A stretch of 13,246 nucleotides of DNA from Eubacterium sp. (lineage in GTDB: Bacteria; Bacillota; Clostridia; Lachnospirales; Lachnospiraceae), in the NCBI GenBank assembly GCA_020844525.1, contig JAJGAH010000017.1, forward strand, positions 1 to 13,246, in the 5' to 3' direction. Position 1 is the first letter of the stretch; every line of letters starts with the position of its first letter. This document shows positions 1-7,127 of this stretch, one piece after another. The notes beneath the pieces were generated by a model. It searched no databases and was not told the DNA's origin. It saw only the letters and a list, made by a program, of their open reading frames with translations. Made by a program: the position numbers and the translations under genes.

Positions 1-1
1 T

Positions 2-745
2 GTGACCTTTCAGGACAACAAGGGCAACGATGTGCAGGCGATCACAGGCGTGAATCTGAACATCAAAAAAGGTGAATTCGTATCGCTGCTCGGCCCTTCC
101 GGATGTGGAAAGACAACGCTGCTCCGGTGCGTGGCAGATCTGCAGGAGCCCACAGACGGTGACATTCATATAGAAGGAATGACACCGAAGGAGGTCAGGC
201 TGCAGCACAAATTCGGATTCGTCTTTCAGGCACCGGTGCTTTTTGACTGGCGGACCGTGAAGAAGAACGTCGAGCTTCCGCTGGAGATGATGTATCAGAC
301 AAAGCAGCAGCGGTCAGAACGGGCGGATGAGATGCTGGAGATGGTTGGACTTACAAATTTCGCGAACCACTATCCGAATCAGCTTTCCGGCGGCATGCAG
401 CAGAGAGTCAATATCGCGAGAGCGCTGGGAATCCAGCCGGATATCCTCCTGATGGATGAGCCGTTCTCCGCGCTGGATGAATTTACAAAGGAGAAGCTCC
501 ATGAGGATCTTCTGCAGATCTGGAGAAAGACAAACAAGACCATTCTTTTCGTGACACACAACATCCAGGAAGCGGTATTTCTTTCCGACCGGGTCTGCGT
601 CCTCTCGCCTCATCCCGGACGCCTGTCCGCCATCGTTGATAAAGATCTACCGAGGCCCCGCACCCTCGAGATGAAGGAAACTCCGGAATTCAGCCAGCTT
701 GTACTGAAGGTACGCAACAGTTTCGAAGGAGGCAGTTTTTCATGA
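2..745 (+). CDS. ABC transporter ATPase, nitrate/taurine/pyrimidine-type importer (5' partial)
   Basis: This is the cytoplasmic ATPase that would power the importer encoded by the next three genes. Visible motifs, numbered from the GTG at position 2, are Walker A GPSGCGKTT (31-39), Q-loop Gln76, signature LSGGMQQR (128-135), Walker B ILLMDEP (148-154) with catalytic Glu153, D-loop SALD and H-loop His186. The sequence is closest in style to SsuB/TauB/ThiZ-like ATPases. The protein begins inside the first beta-strand (TFQDNKG), and family members normally carry about ten more residues. The GTG is therefore probably internal, and the true start lies left of the window. The stop codon overlaps the next start (ATGA, 742-745), which indicates translational coupling to the permease. 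The family call is firm; the substrate is inferred from the downstream catabolic genes. Confidence 0.93.
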   Translation: MTFQDNKGNDVQAITGVNLNIKKGEFVSLLGPSGCGKTTLLRCVADLQEPTDGDIHIEGMTPKEVRLQHKFGFVFQAPVLFDWRTVKKNVELPLEMMYQTKQQRSERADEMLEMVGLTNFANHYPNQLSGGMQQRVNIARALGIQPDILLMDEPFSALDEFTKEKLHEDLLQIWRKTNKTILFVTHNIQEAVFLSDRVCVLSPHPGRLSAIVDKDLPRPRTLEMKETPEFSQLVLKVRNSFEGGSFS

Positions 746-1647
746 AGAAAAAATATCTCTCACTGACAACAAAGAAGTGGTTTCAGATCCTGTTCTGGGC
801 CGTCATCGTGATTGCAGCCTGGGAGATCGGAGCAACCGTCGTGGCAATGACGAAACGGACCCCGGAAAACATCCTCCCGCATCTTTATCAGGTACTGGCT
901 GCAGCGATATCCACGAAGGCAGTATCCGGCGGCATGACAGCGACGCAGGTGGTTTTCACCAGCGCATCCGCAACACTGCTTCGGGCGCTCGGAGGATTTG
1001 CAATCGGCGCTTCCCTCGGATTTCTGCTGGCACTGCTGATGAAGCTCTCCGGTGTGGTTGAAAAACTGATCTTTCCTTATCTGATGCTGATCCAGCTGAT
1101 ACCGGTTCTTGGACTTGCCCCGATTATTCTGGCAATCACGGGAGATATCAACCGCAGCCGTCTGGTGATCGCCGCAATCCTGAGCTTTTACCCGGTCGCG
1201 GCCAACACCCTGGCTGGCTTCAAGTCTGTGGCAAAGGAAAAGTACGATCTGATGTATACCTACGCTGCAAAGAAGAGACAGCTCTACACAAAGGTTTTGA
1301 TCCCATCTGCAGTGCCTTACCTCTTCACAGGATTGAAAATAGCGGCGCCGATGGCGATCACGGCATCAATTCTGGTCGATACCCTGCAGGGTGACGGAGG
1401 ACTTGGATGCATGCTTTCACAGTCACTGAAGCATGCGATGAACATATACGTCTTCTGGCTGATTGTGTTCTTCAGCGCGTTTATCGGAATCTTCAGCACA
1501 CAGCTGATCAGCCTGATTGAGATTCTGGTTTCACCGCAGAAGAGAAGTGCATCGTGGATCGGAAGGATCGCGGGAAAGGAGAAAATATATGGACGGGATG
1601 CAGAGAAAAATAGGACGCAGAAAGAGCCTGGCGCAGAGACTCTCTGA
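742..1647 (+). CDS. ABC transporter permease, first of two (BPD/SsuC-like)
   Basis: This 301-residue integral membrane subunit should form half of the import channel. It has a basic N-terminus, then hydrophobic segments near residues 11-34, 90-110, 113-135 and 140-160, plus two more toward the C-terminus. The cytoplasmic EAA loop that docks on the ATPase lies at about 158-203 (AGFKSVAKEKYDLMYTYAA, then PSAVPYLFTGLK). The start ATG overlaps the ATPase stop and has GAAGGAGG (725-732) nine bases upstream. After the last membrane segment there is a charged, poorly conserved-looking tail. Its final 59 bases also encode the start of the second permease. The pairing with a different second permease implies a heterodimeric channel. 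Confidence 0.92.
   Translation: MKKKYLSLTTKKWFQILFWAVIVIAAWEIGATVVAMTKRTPENILPHLYQVLAAAISTKAVSGGMTATQVVFTSASATLLRALGGFAIGASLGFLLALLMKLSGVVEKLIFPYLMLIQLIPVLGLAPIILAITGDINRSRLVIAAILSFYPVAANTLAGFKSVAKEKYDLMYTYAAKKRQLYTKVLIPSAVPYLFTGLKIAAPMAITASILVDTLQGDGGLGCMLSQSLKHAMNIYVFWLIVFFSAFIGIFSTQLISLIEILVSPQKRSASWIGRIAGKEKIYGRDAEKNRTQKEPGAETL
1575..1581 (+). promoter_or_regulatory. Ribosome binding site deciding the start of the second permease
   Basis: AAAGGAG lies seven bases before the ATG at 1589. The frame stays open upstream to 1517, but only this ATG has a good ribosome site, and the residues before it are an out-of-frame reading of the first permease. Confidence 0.75.
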
Positions 1648-2437
1648 AAACAAAAAGGTACAGGCTGCGGCGACAATTATCCTGCCGCTTCTCCTGGGAA
1701 TCCTGATCTTCGCTCTGTGGCAGGGACAGATTCTTCAGGCAATGTTTCACACGGACACCTTTACACTTCCGGTTCCAACGAAAATCGCAGCACTGATGCA
1801 TGACAACATAGGGAAGGTACTGGTGAATACAAGAGATACAGTTGTGGTTGCGCTGATCGGTCTGATCGCCGGAAGCCTTCTGGGATACGGAGCAGCCATT
1901 CTGGCATCCATGTTTCCGAATCTCGGAAAGGGCGGACTTTCCATTGTGGGTGCCTTTGCATCCATCCCGGTCGTAGCACTGGCACCGGTCATGAACAACT
2001 GGACCAGAAGCGTATCCAGTACGGCGAGCACCCGCAGCACAGTGGCCAAGATTCTGGTTGTCATGCTGATCGCGGCAGCGGATATGGGATTGAATGCTTA
2101 CCGCGGACTGACAGAGCTGAAGCCTTTTGCAAAGGACCTGATGGCAACCTACGCGGCACCGAAGAGAATGGTGTTTCTTAAGCTGCAGCTGCCAAATTCG
2201 GTTCCCTATATTTTTACCGCATTAAAGGTTTCAGTACCGGCCAGCATCATGACGGCGATTGTCAGCGAATATTTTGCGGAGTATATCACCGGGGTCGGCA
2301 GACAGATCCGTGAGAATATCGTTCTCGCCCAGTATGCAACAGCCTGGGTGTATATCACAGCCGCCTGTATCATCGGCCTTGTGGCCTATGTCATTCTGAT
2401 GTTGGTGCAGTCCCTGGTAATGCGAAGATACCACTGA
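1589..2437 (+). CDS. ABC transporter permease, second of two (BPD/SsuC-like)
   Basis: This 282-residue membrane subunit is the likely partner of the preceding permease. A basic N-terminus (QRKIGRRK) precedes a first hydrophobic segment near 28-45. More segments follow around 85-110 and 118-135, and the last spans about 252-275. The EAA loop is at about 171-215 (YRGLTELKPFAKDLMATYAAPKR, then PNSVPYIFTALK), in the expected order. Between the middle segments there is a Ser/Thr-rich stretch (TRSVSSTASTRSTV), a little longer than I would expect for this family. I place the start at 1589 rather than the upstream in-frame GTG because of the ribosome site at 1575-1581. The gene therefore overlaps the previous one by 59 bases, which supports one polycistronic message and fixed stoichiometry. 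Confidence 0.9.
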   Translation: MDGMQRKIGRRKSLAQRLSENKKVQAAATIILPLLLGILIFALWQGQILQAMFHTDTFTLPVPTKIAALMHDNIGKVLVNTRDTVVVALIGLIAGSLLGYGAAILASMFPNLGKGGLSIVGAFASIPVVALAPVMNNWTRSVSSTASTRSTVAKILVVMLIAAADMGLNAYRGLTELKPFAKDLMATYAAPKRMVFLKLQLPNSVPYIFTALKVSVPASIMTAIVSEYFAEYITGVGRQIRENIVLAQYATAWVYITAACIIGLVAYVILMLVQSLVMRRYH

Positions 2438-2644
2438 AGATTTACTGGTGCATCAGCACATTTATTTAGGAACAGGAAATGTATTCAGATCTATAGAAGC
2501 AGGTTTAACCGGTGCAGTGCGCCAGGTCGGCAGATTACGGTTTAACCGGTGCAACGCACTGATTAGATAAAAATGTTCCAGGCAGACATATGGATGCAAT
2601 GCTTCTGTTACATCCTATTTTTACAACAAAAAGGAGGAGACCCT
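2438..2644 (+). promoter_or_regulatory. 207-bp gap with 15-bp direct repeats, possible operator/promoter
   Basis: The gap between the second permease and the binding protein holds a perfect 15-bp direct repeat, GGTTTAACCGGTGCA, at 2502-2516 and 2539-2553 (37 bp start to start). A 7-bp inverted repeat, CAGTGCG (2515-2521) and CGCACTG (2555-2561), overlaps both copies. A related GGTGCATCAGCAC occurs at 2447-2459. A weak promoter could use TTTAAC (2541-2546) and TAGATA (2564-2569), but the match is poor. I see no strong terminator here. The layout suggests separate control or boosted expression of the binding protein. The regulator is unknown. Confidence 0.45.
2631..2637 (+). promoter_or_regulatory. 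Ribosome binding site deciding the start of the binding protein
   Basis: AAGGAGG lies seven bases before the ATG at 2645, which begins a classical lipoprotein signal peptide. The frame is open from 2573, but the extra residues precede the signal peptide and lack a ribosome site. Confidence 0.8.
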
Positions 2645-3949
2645 ATGAGAAAGAATGGATGGAAAAGAATGATATGCATGGCCGGCACGGCCGCGATGAC
2701 CGTGTCCCTGCTTGCAGGATGTGGAAGCAGTTCTTCGACAGGTACTTCCGGTACATCAGCCGCAGCCGCATCCTCATCAGCAGCGGCATCTGCATCAGCC
2801 TATGCGGCATCCTCTGCCGGGTCAGAGGGCGTCAGTGCTTCATCAACAGAAAATGTAACCGCATCCTCGACAGTCTCCAGCTCTGAATCCTTTACAACAG
2901 ATTCCAGTGGCAACAAGGTCTGGTCCAGTGATGAGATCCATGCGGCGTCGGAAAACGATGGTCTGAGCAAGGAGGACATCATCAAGGCGGCTGCGCAGGC
3001 CGGCAAGGTAGGCAACTGGGGACTGGGCAATGAATATGAGATCGAAGCACTTCTCTCCAAGTATGGGCTTCCGACGGACTACCTCAGTCAGGACTTTACG
3101 ATGGACGGATTTGATGATGATTCTATTACCCTTGCCTCTGCCATGAGCTATAACGAGCTGGGGCTTGTGTGCAACAGCTACGACGGCGGCTACGGATATG
3201 GTGATAAGGCCCACATTATTGATATGAACGATGAGGGTGTGGCAATGCTGGAGGACAATATCTTCTGCACGAAGACCTTTGCACAGGAAAATCCGCAGAC
3301 AGTTGAGGCATTCCTGTATGCGTCCCTCAAGGGCTGGGAATATGCCGTAGCGCATCCGCAGGAGGCCGCGCAGATTGTATATGAGGCAGGATCCTCTGTA
3401 TCTCAGGACCACCAGAACTATATGGCCTCTGAGGTGGCTAAGCTCGTGACCACTGATACAAAGGGTAATACGGTAACAGATATCGGAAACATGGATGACG
3501 ATGCGATGCAGCAGACGCTGGACCTTGCAAAGAAGTATGTGTCTCTGGACGATTCCAGTGCACAGGACAAGCTGCAGGGCTTTACACTGGATGATATCCG
3601 CGACAAGCAGTATATCGAGGCTGCAAAGTCTTCCGACGGTACCTTCAAGCCGGAGAAATCCGAGGTTTCCATCCAGCTGAAATGGCTGCCGCAGGCACAG
3701 TTTATGGGCTATTACGTGGCTGATGCGCTCGGATATTACAAGAATGTGGGCCTGACAGTCAACATTGTATCCGGAGGAGGAGACATTTCCGAGACAACCG
3801 CTGTCAACAACGGAACAGTAGACTTCGGTGTTACCTGGGTGTCAAATCTTGCATCTGCAGATGCAGGCGGCATGGACCTTCTGGAGATTGCACAGATTTA
3901 CCAGAGATCCGGACTTGAACTTGTCTACAAGCCGGAGAACTTCCAGTAA
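2645..3949 (+). CDS. Substrate-binding lipoprotein (SsuA/THI5/NMT1-like), apparently circularly permuted
   Basis: This is the extracytoplasmic receptor of the importer, 434 residues long. A lipoprotein signal peptide ends in LLAGC with Cys26 as the lipidation site. Residues 27 to about 95 are a Ser/Ala/Thr-rich linker. From about 110 to 330 comes what is normally the C-terminal part of this family: GNWGLGNEYE (123-132), MSYNEL (167-172), DMNDEGVAMLED (193-204), GSSVS (249-253) and the helical end with DAMQQTLDLAKKY. From 340 to 434 comes what is normally the start of the mature protein: VSIQLKWLPQAQFMGYYVA (341-359), GGGDIS (377-382), DFGVTWV (393-399) and QRSGLELVYKPENF. Each half is present once, in swapped order. 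The family assignment is firm; the permutation comes from my memory of family order. Ligand inferred to be a pyrimidine or ureide from the neighbouring enzymes; THI5/ThiY relatives bind pyrimidine compounds. Confidence 0.9.
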   Translation: MRKNGWKRMICMAGTAAMTVSLLAGCGSSSSTGTSGTSAAAASSSAAASASAYAASSAGSEGVSASSTENVTASSTVSSSESFTTDSSGNKVWSSDEIHAASENDGLSKEDIIKAAAQAGKVGNWGLGNEYEIEALLSKYGLPTDYLSQDFTMDGFDDDSITLASAMSYNELGLVCNSYDGGYGYGDKAHIIDMNDEGVAMLEDNIFCTKTFAQENPQTVEAFLYASLKGWEYAVAHPQEAAQIVYEAGSSVSQDHQNYMASEVAKLVTTDTKGNTVTDIGNMDDDAMQQTLDLAKKYVSLDDSSAQDKLQGFTLDDIRDKQYIEAAKSSDGTFKPEKSEVSIQLKWLPQAQFMGYYVADALGYYKNVGLTVNIVSGGGDISETTAVNNGTVDFGVTWVSNLASADAGGMDLLEIAQIYQRSGLELVYKPENFQ

Positions 3950-3958
3950 ACAGTGTAC

Positions 3959-4021
3959 TTTCATCATAAAGATGAATTGTTTTTGCGGCAGAAGATACCG
4001 GCAAGACGGAGGTTTTTCCGT
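3959..4021 (+). other. Short hairpins between binding protein and hydA
   Basis: TTCATC (3960-3965) and GATGAA (3971-3976) can form a 6-bp stem followed by TTGTTTTT, resembling a weak terminator or a 3'-end stabiliser. A second stem pairs ACGGA (4006-4010) with TCCGT (4017-4021). The stems are short and A/T-rich, so read-through into hydA is likely. Confidence 0.3.
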
Positions 4022-4073
4022 GAAAAGATTACAGTTTTGTAGTAAGGGAGGCGGATATGTATGGATTTACTGA
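4020..4073 (+). CDS. Possible 17-codon leader ORF overlapping the hydA start
   Basis: A GTG at 4020 follows GGAGG (4008-4012) by seven bases and opens a 17-residue frame (VKRLQFCSKGGGYVWIY) that ends at a TGA 10 bases inside hydA. Its translation would cover the hydA ribosome site at 4045-4051, so it could couple or modulate hydA translation. There is no homology to call on, and a chance ORF of this size is quite possible. Confidence 0.2.
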   Translation: MKRLQFCSKGGGYVWIY

Positions 4074-5431
4074 TTAAAGGAGGTACTGTCGTCACAGCGT
4101 CCGGCAGCTTTCCTGCAGATGTGGCAGTGACAGACGGAAAGATTACAGCCATCGGAAAGGACCTGCCGGGAACGGCCGAAAAGGTGGTAGATGCGTCAGG
4201 GAAGCTCGTGCTTCCCGGCGCAATCGACGCACACACCCATATGCAGATGCCCTTTGGCGGGACCGTGTCGGCGGACAGCTACAAATCCGGTACACGTGCA
4301 GCAGTATGCGGCGGCGTGACCACGATCTTCGACTATCCGGTACAGCATAAGGGAGAGACCATCCGGGGCCTTGTCAATTCCAAGAAGGAGATCTGCGAGA
4401 CAGACGCCTGCAGCGACTATGCATTCCACTGTTGCATCACGGATCTCAACGGCGGAGAGATTCTCGATGAGATGGAAAAGGCAGTTGAGGAAGGCATCAC
4501 AAGCTTCAAATGCTTCCTGGTCTACAAGAAGGAAGGCATGATGGTTGATGACGGCATGCTTGCAACCCTGCTGCTGCGTGCCAAAGAGCTGGGCGCCATG
4601 ATCAATGTACACACGGAGAATCCGGACCTGATCGACCTGCGCACCGCCCAGTATCTTAAGGAGGGAAAGACATCCGCCTGGTACCATTATATGAGCCGGC
4701 CGGAATTTGTGGAGGCTGAGGCAGACAAGAGAGTTGTCCACTGGGCTTCACATCTGGAGACACCGGTCTATCTGGTACATATGGCAGATAAGGAAGGCCT
4801 GGAGGCCTGCATCAGGGCGAAGGAGGAGGGACACGAGGTCTACATTGAGACCTGTCCGCAGTACCTTGAATTCACCTGTGATGTCTACAAGAGGCCGGAC
4901 GGCAGAAATTTCGTCTGCTCCCCGCCTATGAAGGGGCAGGAGAGCCAGGATGCTCTCTGGACGGCATTGAAATCCGGGTTTATTGATACAGTCGCCACTG
5001 ACCACTGTCCGTTCCAGAGCTATGAGAAGGACTGGGGCATCAACGATTTCACTAAGATTCCGAATGGATGTGCAGGTGTAGAAAATCTGTATCCATACAT
5101 GCTCAACGCAGCCAACAGCGGAAAGCTGAGCTTTGAGAGAGTCGTGGCCGTCTGCTCCACCAATCCGGCCAGAATCTTCGGATGTGAGAACAAGGGCGCC
5201 ATTGCCATCGGCAAGGACGCGGATATTGTGATCTATGATCCTGAGAAGGACTTCACAATCAGCGTGAACAACATGCATTCCGATTACGACCATACGATCT
5301 GGGAGGGCAAGAAGCTTCACGGTTATCCGGTACAGACCTATCTGCGAGGCAAGCTGGTCTATGATAACGGAGAATATGTCGGCACGCCAGGAGATGGAAA
5401 ATTCGTCAAGCGGGTACCGCGGAAGCGTTGA
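4061..5431 (+). CDS. hydA: Dihydropyrimidinase / D-hydantoinase
   Basis: This cytoplasmic cyclic amidohydrolase should open dihydrouracil (or hydantoins) to N-carbamoyl-beta-alanine, the second step of reductive pyrimidine breakdown. Its 456 residues fit the family. The binuclear metal site is readable: H58 and H60 in DAHTHMQMPFGG, K150 in SFKCFLVYK (the carboxylated lysine), H184 in NVHTEN, H240 in VHMAD and D314 in ATDHCPF. The MPFGGT segment and SFKCFL strand favour dihydropyrimidinase/hydantoinase over allantoinase or dihydroorotase. A 'GAIAIGKDADIVIYD' stretch near the C-terminus is the usual end of the amidohydrolase fold. AGGGAGG (4045-4051) lies nine bases before the ATG. preA follows after 34 bases, so the two are probably co-transcribed. 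An exact substrate, including possible hydantoins, cannot be read from sequence. Confidence 0.92.
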   Translation: MDLLIKGGTVVTASGSFPADVAVTDGKITAIGKDLPGTAEKVVDASGKLVLPGAIDAHTHMQMPFGGTVSADSYKSGTRAAVCGGVTTIFDYPVQHKGETIRGLVNSKKEICETDACSDYAFHCCITDLNGGEILDEMEKAVEEGITSFKCFLVYKKEGMMVDDGMLATLLLRAKELGAMINVHTENPDLIDLRTAQYLKEGKTSAWYHYMSRPEFVEAEADKRVVHWASHLETPVYLVHMADKEGLEACIRAKEEGHEVYIETCPQYLEFTCDVYKRPDGRNFVCSPPMKGQESQDALWTALKSGFIDTVATDHCPFQSYEKDWGINDFTKIPNGCAGVENLYPYMLNAANSGKLSFERVVAVCSTNPARIFGCENKGAIAIGKDADIVIYDPEKDFTISVNNMHSDYDHTIWEGKKLHGYPVQTYLRGKLVYDNGEYVGTPGDGKFVKRVPRKR

Positions 5432-5450
5432 TCAGATAAGGCAGAATGTC

Positions 5451-5459
5451 AGGAGGTGA
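5451..5459 (+). promoter_or_regulatory. Full-length ribosome binding site of preA
   Basis: AGGAGGTGA is fully complementary to the usual 3' end of 16S rRNA and stands six bases before the ATG at 5466, predicting efficient translation. Confidence 0.8.
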
Positions 5460-5465
5460 CATAAT

Positions 5466-6983
5466 ATGGAATACGCATCAGAATATATCCGGATCCGCAG
5501 AGAAACAGAAAGCGCCAGATGCCTGTTATGTTACCAGGCACCCTGTCAGGAGGCCTGTCCTGAGGGCGTAGATATTGCGGGACTGATCCGGTCCCTGCGA
5601 TTCGAGAATCTGGACGGCGCCATCGCAAAAAGAGGCAGTGCCTGCAGCTTCTGCAATGCACCCTGCATGAATGTCTGTCTCAGAAAGCGCATTGACCGTC
5701 CGGTGGACATCCGGACACTCGTCATGGAGCTGCCGGAGAAGGCACAGGAGCAGGCGGTGGAGCCTGAGCCGGATCTTACGGTGCATTCGATGGGAATTAC
5801 CTTTGAAAATCCCTTCCTGCTGTCCTCCTCCATCGTGGGCAGCAATTATGAGATGATTGCCAAGGCCTTCGAGATGGGATGGGCAGGAGTTGCCTTCAAG
5901 ACCATCGGCATGTTTGTTCCGGAGGAGACCTCACCAAGATTTTCCACGCTGTCCAAGGAAAGCAATCCATTCCTCGGCTTCAAGAACATCGAGCAGATTT
6001 CCGATCATACGCTGGAGGAAAATATCAGCTATATCCGCAGGCTGAAACGGGATTATCCGGCCAAGGTCATTCTTGCATCCATCATGGGGAGAGATGAGGA
6101 TGAGTGGACGTATCTGGCTCAAAAAATGGAGGAGGCAGGTGCCGATGCCATTGAGTGCAATTTTTCCTGCCCCCATATGTCGGGCAATGGACTCGGCAGT
6201 GACGTGGGAACCAGGCCGGAGCTGGTGGCACGGTATACCAGGGCGGTCCGGAAGGGCACAAGCCTTCCGGTTCTGGCAAAAATGACGCCGAATATCACAA
6301 ACATGGAGCTTCCGGCGGAGGCAGCAGTTGAGGCTGGGGCGGATGGACTGGCGGCCATCAACACGATTAAGAGCGTCATAAATGTGAACCTGCACTCCTT
6401 CGTCTCTGCACCCTCTGTCACCGGAAAATCCGCGGTCGGCGGTTATTCCGGAAAAGCCGTGAAGCCGATTGCCCTTCGCTTTATTCAGGACCTCCGCAAG
6501 GACCCGAAGCTGGCGGGGGCGGCAATCAGCGGTATGGGCGGTATCGAGACCTGGAGGGACGCGGCAGAGTTCATTGCCCTTGGATGTGAGACCGTGCAGG
6601 TCACCACAGCCGTCATGCAGTATGGCTACCGGATCATTGACGATCTGAAGGACGGGCTGGCGAGATACCTTGCCGAAGAGGGTTTTTCCTCTGTGGACCA
6701 GCTGGTCGGCAGAGCTATCCCGAATCTTGTCAATACCGATGAACTCGACAGGCATTCCATCGCGTATCCCGCTTTCCACACCTCAAAGTGCATCGGCTGC
6801 GGCAGATGCTATATATCCTGCTTCGATGGCGGCCATCAGGCCATTCATCTAAATCCGGCAAATGGAAAAGCCGGCATGGACCCCGGGAAATGCGTGGGCT
6901 GCGAGCTGTGCATGCTGGTCTGCCCGGTTCATGCGATTACCGAAGGGAAGCGCCGGGTGAGTGTAAGGCAGAAGGCAGGGTGA
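5466..6983 (+). CDS. preA: Dihydropyrimidine dehydrogenase PreA-type subunit with extra N-terminal Fe-S domain
   Basis: This cytoplasmic flavo-iron-sulfur enzyme should reduce uracil/thymine to the dihydro form. Residues 1-90 carry two Cys clusters, C19-C22-C27-C31-Pro and C60-C63-C67-C71. They resemble the N-terminal Fe-S domain of DPYD and PreT. Residues about 106-415 are the FMN barrel; NFSCPH (232-237) carries Cys235, matching the catalytic Cys671 loop of mammalian DPYD. Two ferredoxin motifs end the protein: C442-C445-C448-C452 and C476-C479-C482-C486. E. coli PreA has only the barrel and C-terminal ferredoxin domain, while DPYD has FAD and NADPH domains between the two parts. Here the N-terminal Fe-S domain is joined straight to the barrel, and no FAD/NAD(P)H protein is seen nearby. 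Electrons may come from ferredoxin or an unlinked flavoprotein (inference). The gene lies 34 bases after hydA. Confidence 0.9.
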   Translation: MEYASEYIRIRRETESARCLLCYQAPCQEACPEGVDIAGLIRSLRFENLDGAIAKRGSACSFCNAPCMNVCLRKRIDRPVDIRTLVMELPEKAQEQAVEPEPDLTVHSMGITFENPFLLSSSIVGSNYEMIAKAFEMGWAGVAFKTIGMFVPEETSPRFSTLSKESNPFLGFKNIEQISDHTLEENISYIRRLKRDYPAKVILASIMGRDEDEWTYLAQKMEEAGADAIECNFSCPHMSGNGLGSDVGTRPELVARYTRAVRKGTSLPVLAKMTPNITNMELPAEAAVEAGADGLAAINTIKSVINVNLHSFVSAPSVTGKSAVGGYSGKAVKPIALRFIQDLRKDPKLAGAAISGMGGIETWRDAAEFIALGCETVQVTTAVMQYGYRIIDDLKDGLARYLAEEGFSSVDQLVGRAIPNLVNTDELDRHSIAYPAFHTSKCIGCGRCYISCFDGGHQAIHLNPANGKAGMDPGKCVGCELCMLVCPVHAITEGKRRVSVRQKAG

Positions 6984-7127
6984 AGCGCATGGATAGACGA
7001 TCTTAAAGGACTGTAAAAAAGAACCCGGATATAACCAATCATAAACAGGAAAAACAGAGATAACAACGTGAATTTTTTATAGGATTTCAGATAAATACAG
7101 AACATAAATGAAAGGGCGGTGTTTTTT

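Noticed and set aside
3950..4060. A full terminator between the binding protein and hydA
   Set aside because: The stem is only 6 bp and A/T-rich with an interrupted T-tract, so I list it only as a weak hairpin.
4748..5320. A 190-codon minus-strand frame in hydA, and similar frames at 4196-4741 and 2843-3412
   Set aside because: They overlap strongly supported genes, lack ribosome sites and carry no recognisable motifs.
4061..5431. hydA as allantoinase with an allantoin pathway (M20 as allantoate amidohydrolase)
   Set aside because: The MPFGGT and SFKCFL motifs and the adjacent PreA fit pyrimidine breakdown better. An allantoin role for the M20 enzyme alone cannot be excluded.
5931..6779. 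A 282-codon open frame on the minus strand across preA
   Set aside because: It lies wholly opposite a gene with clear cofactor and catalytic motifs, has no ribosome site, and shows no recognisable domain; it is a shadow of preA codon structure.
6984..7127. A promoter or terminator in the preA to M20 gap
   Set aside because: The stretch is A/T-rich with several TATA-like words, but no -35/-10 pair with good spacing and no stem with a T-tract.
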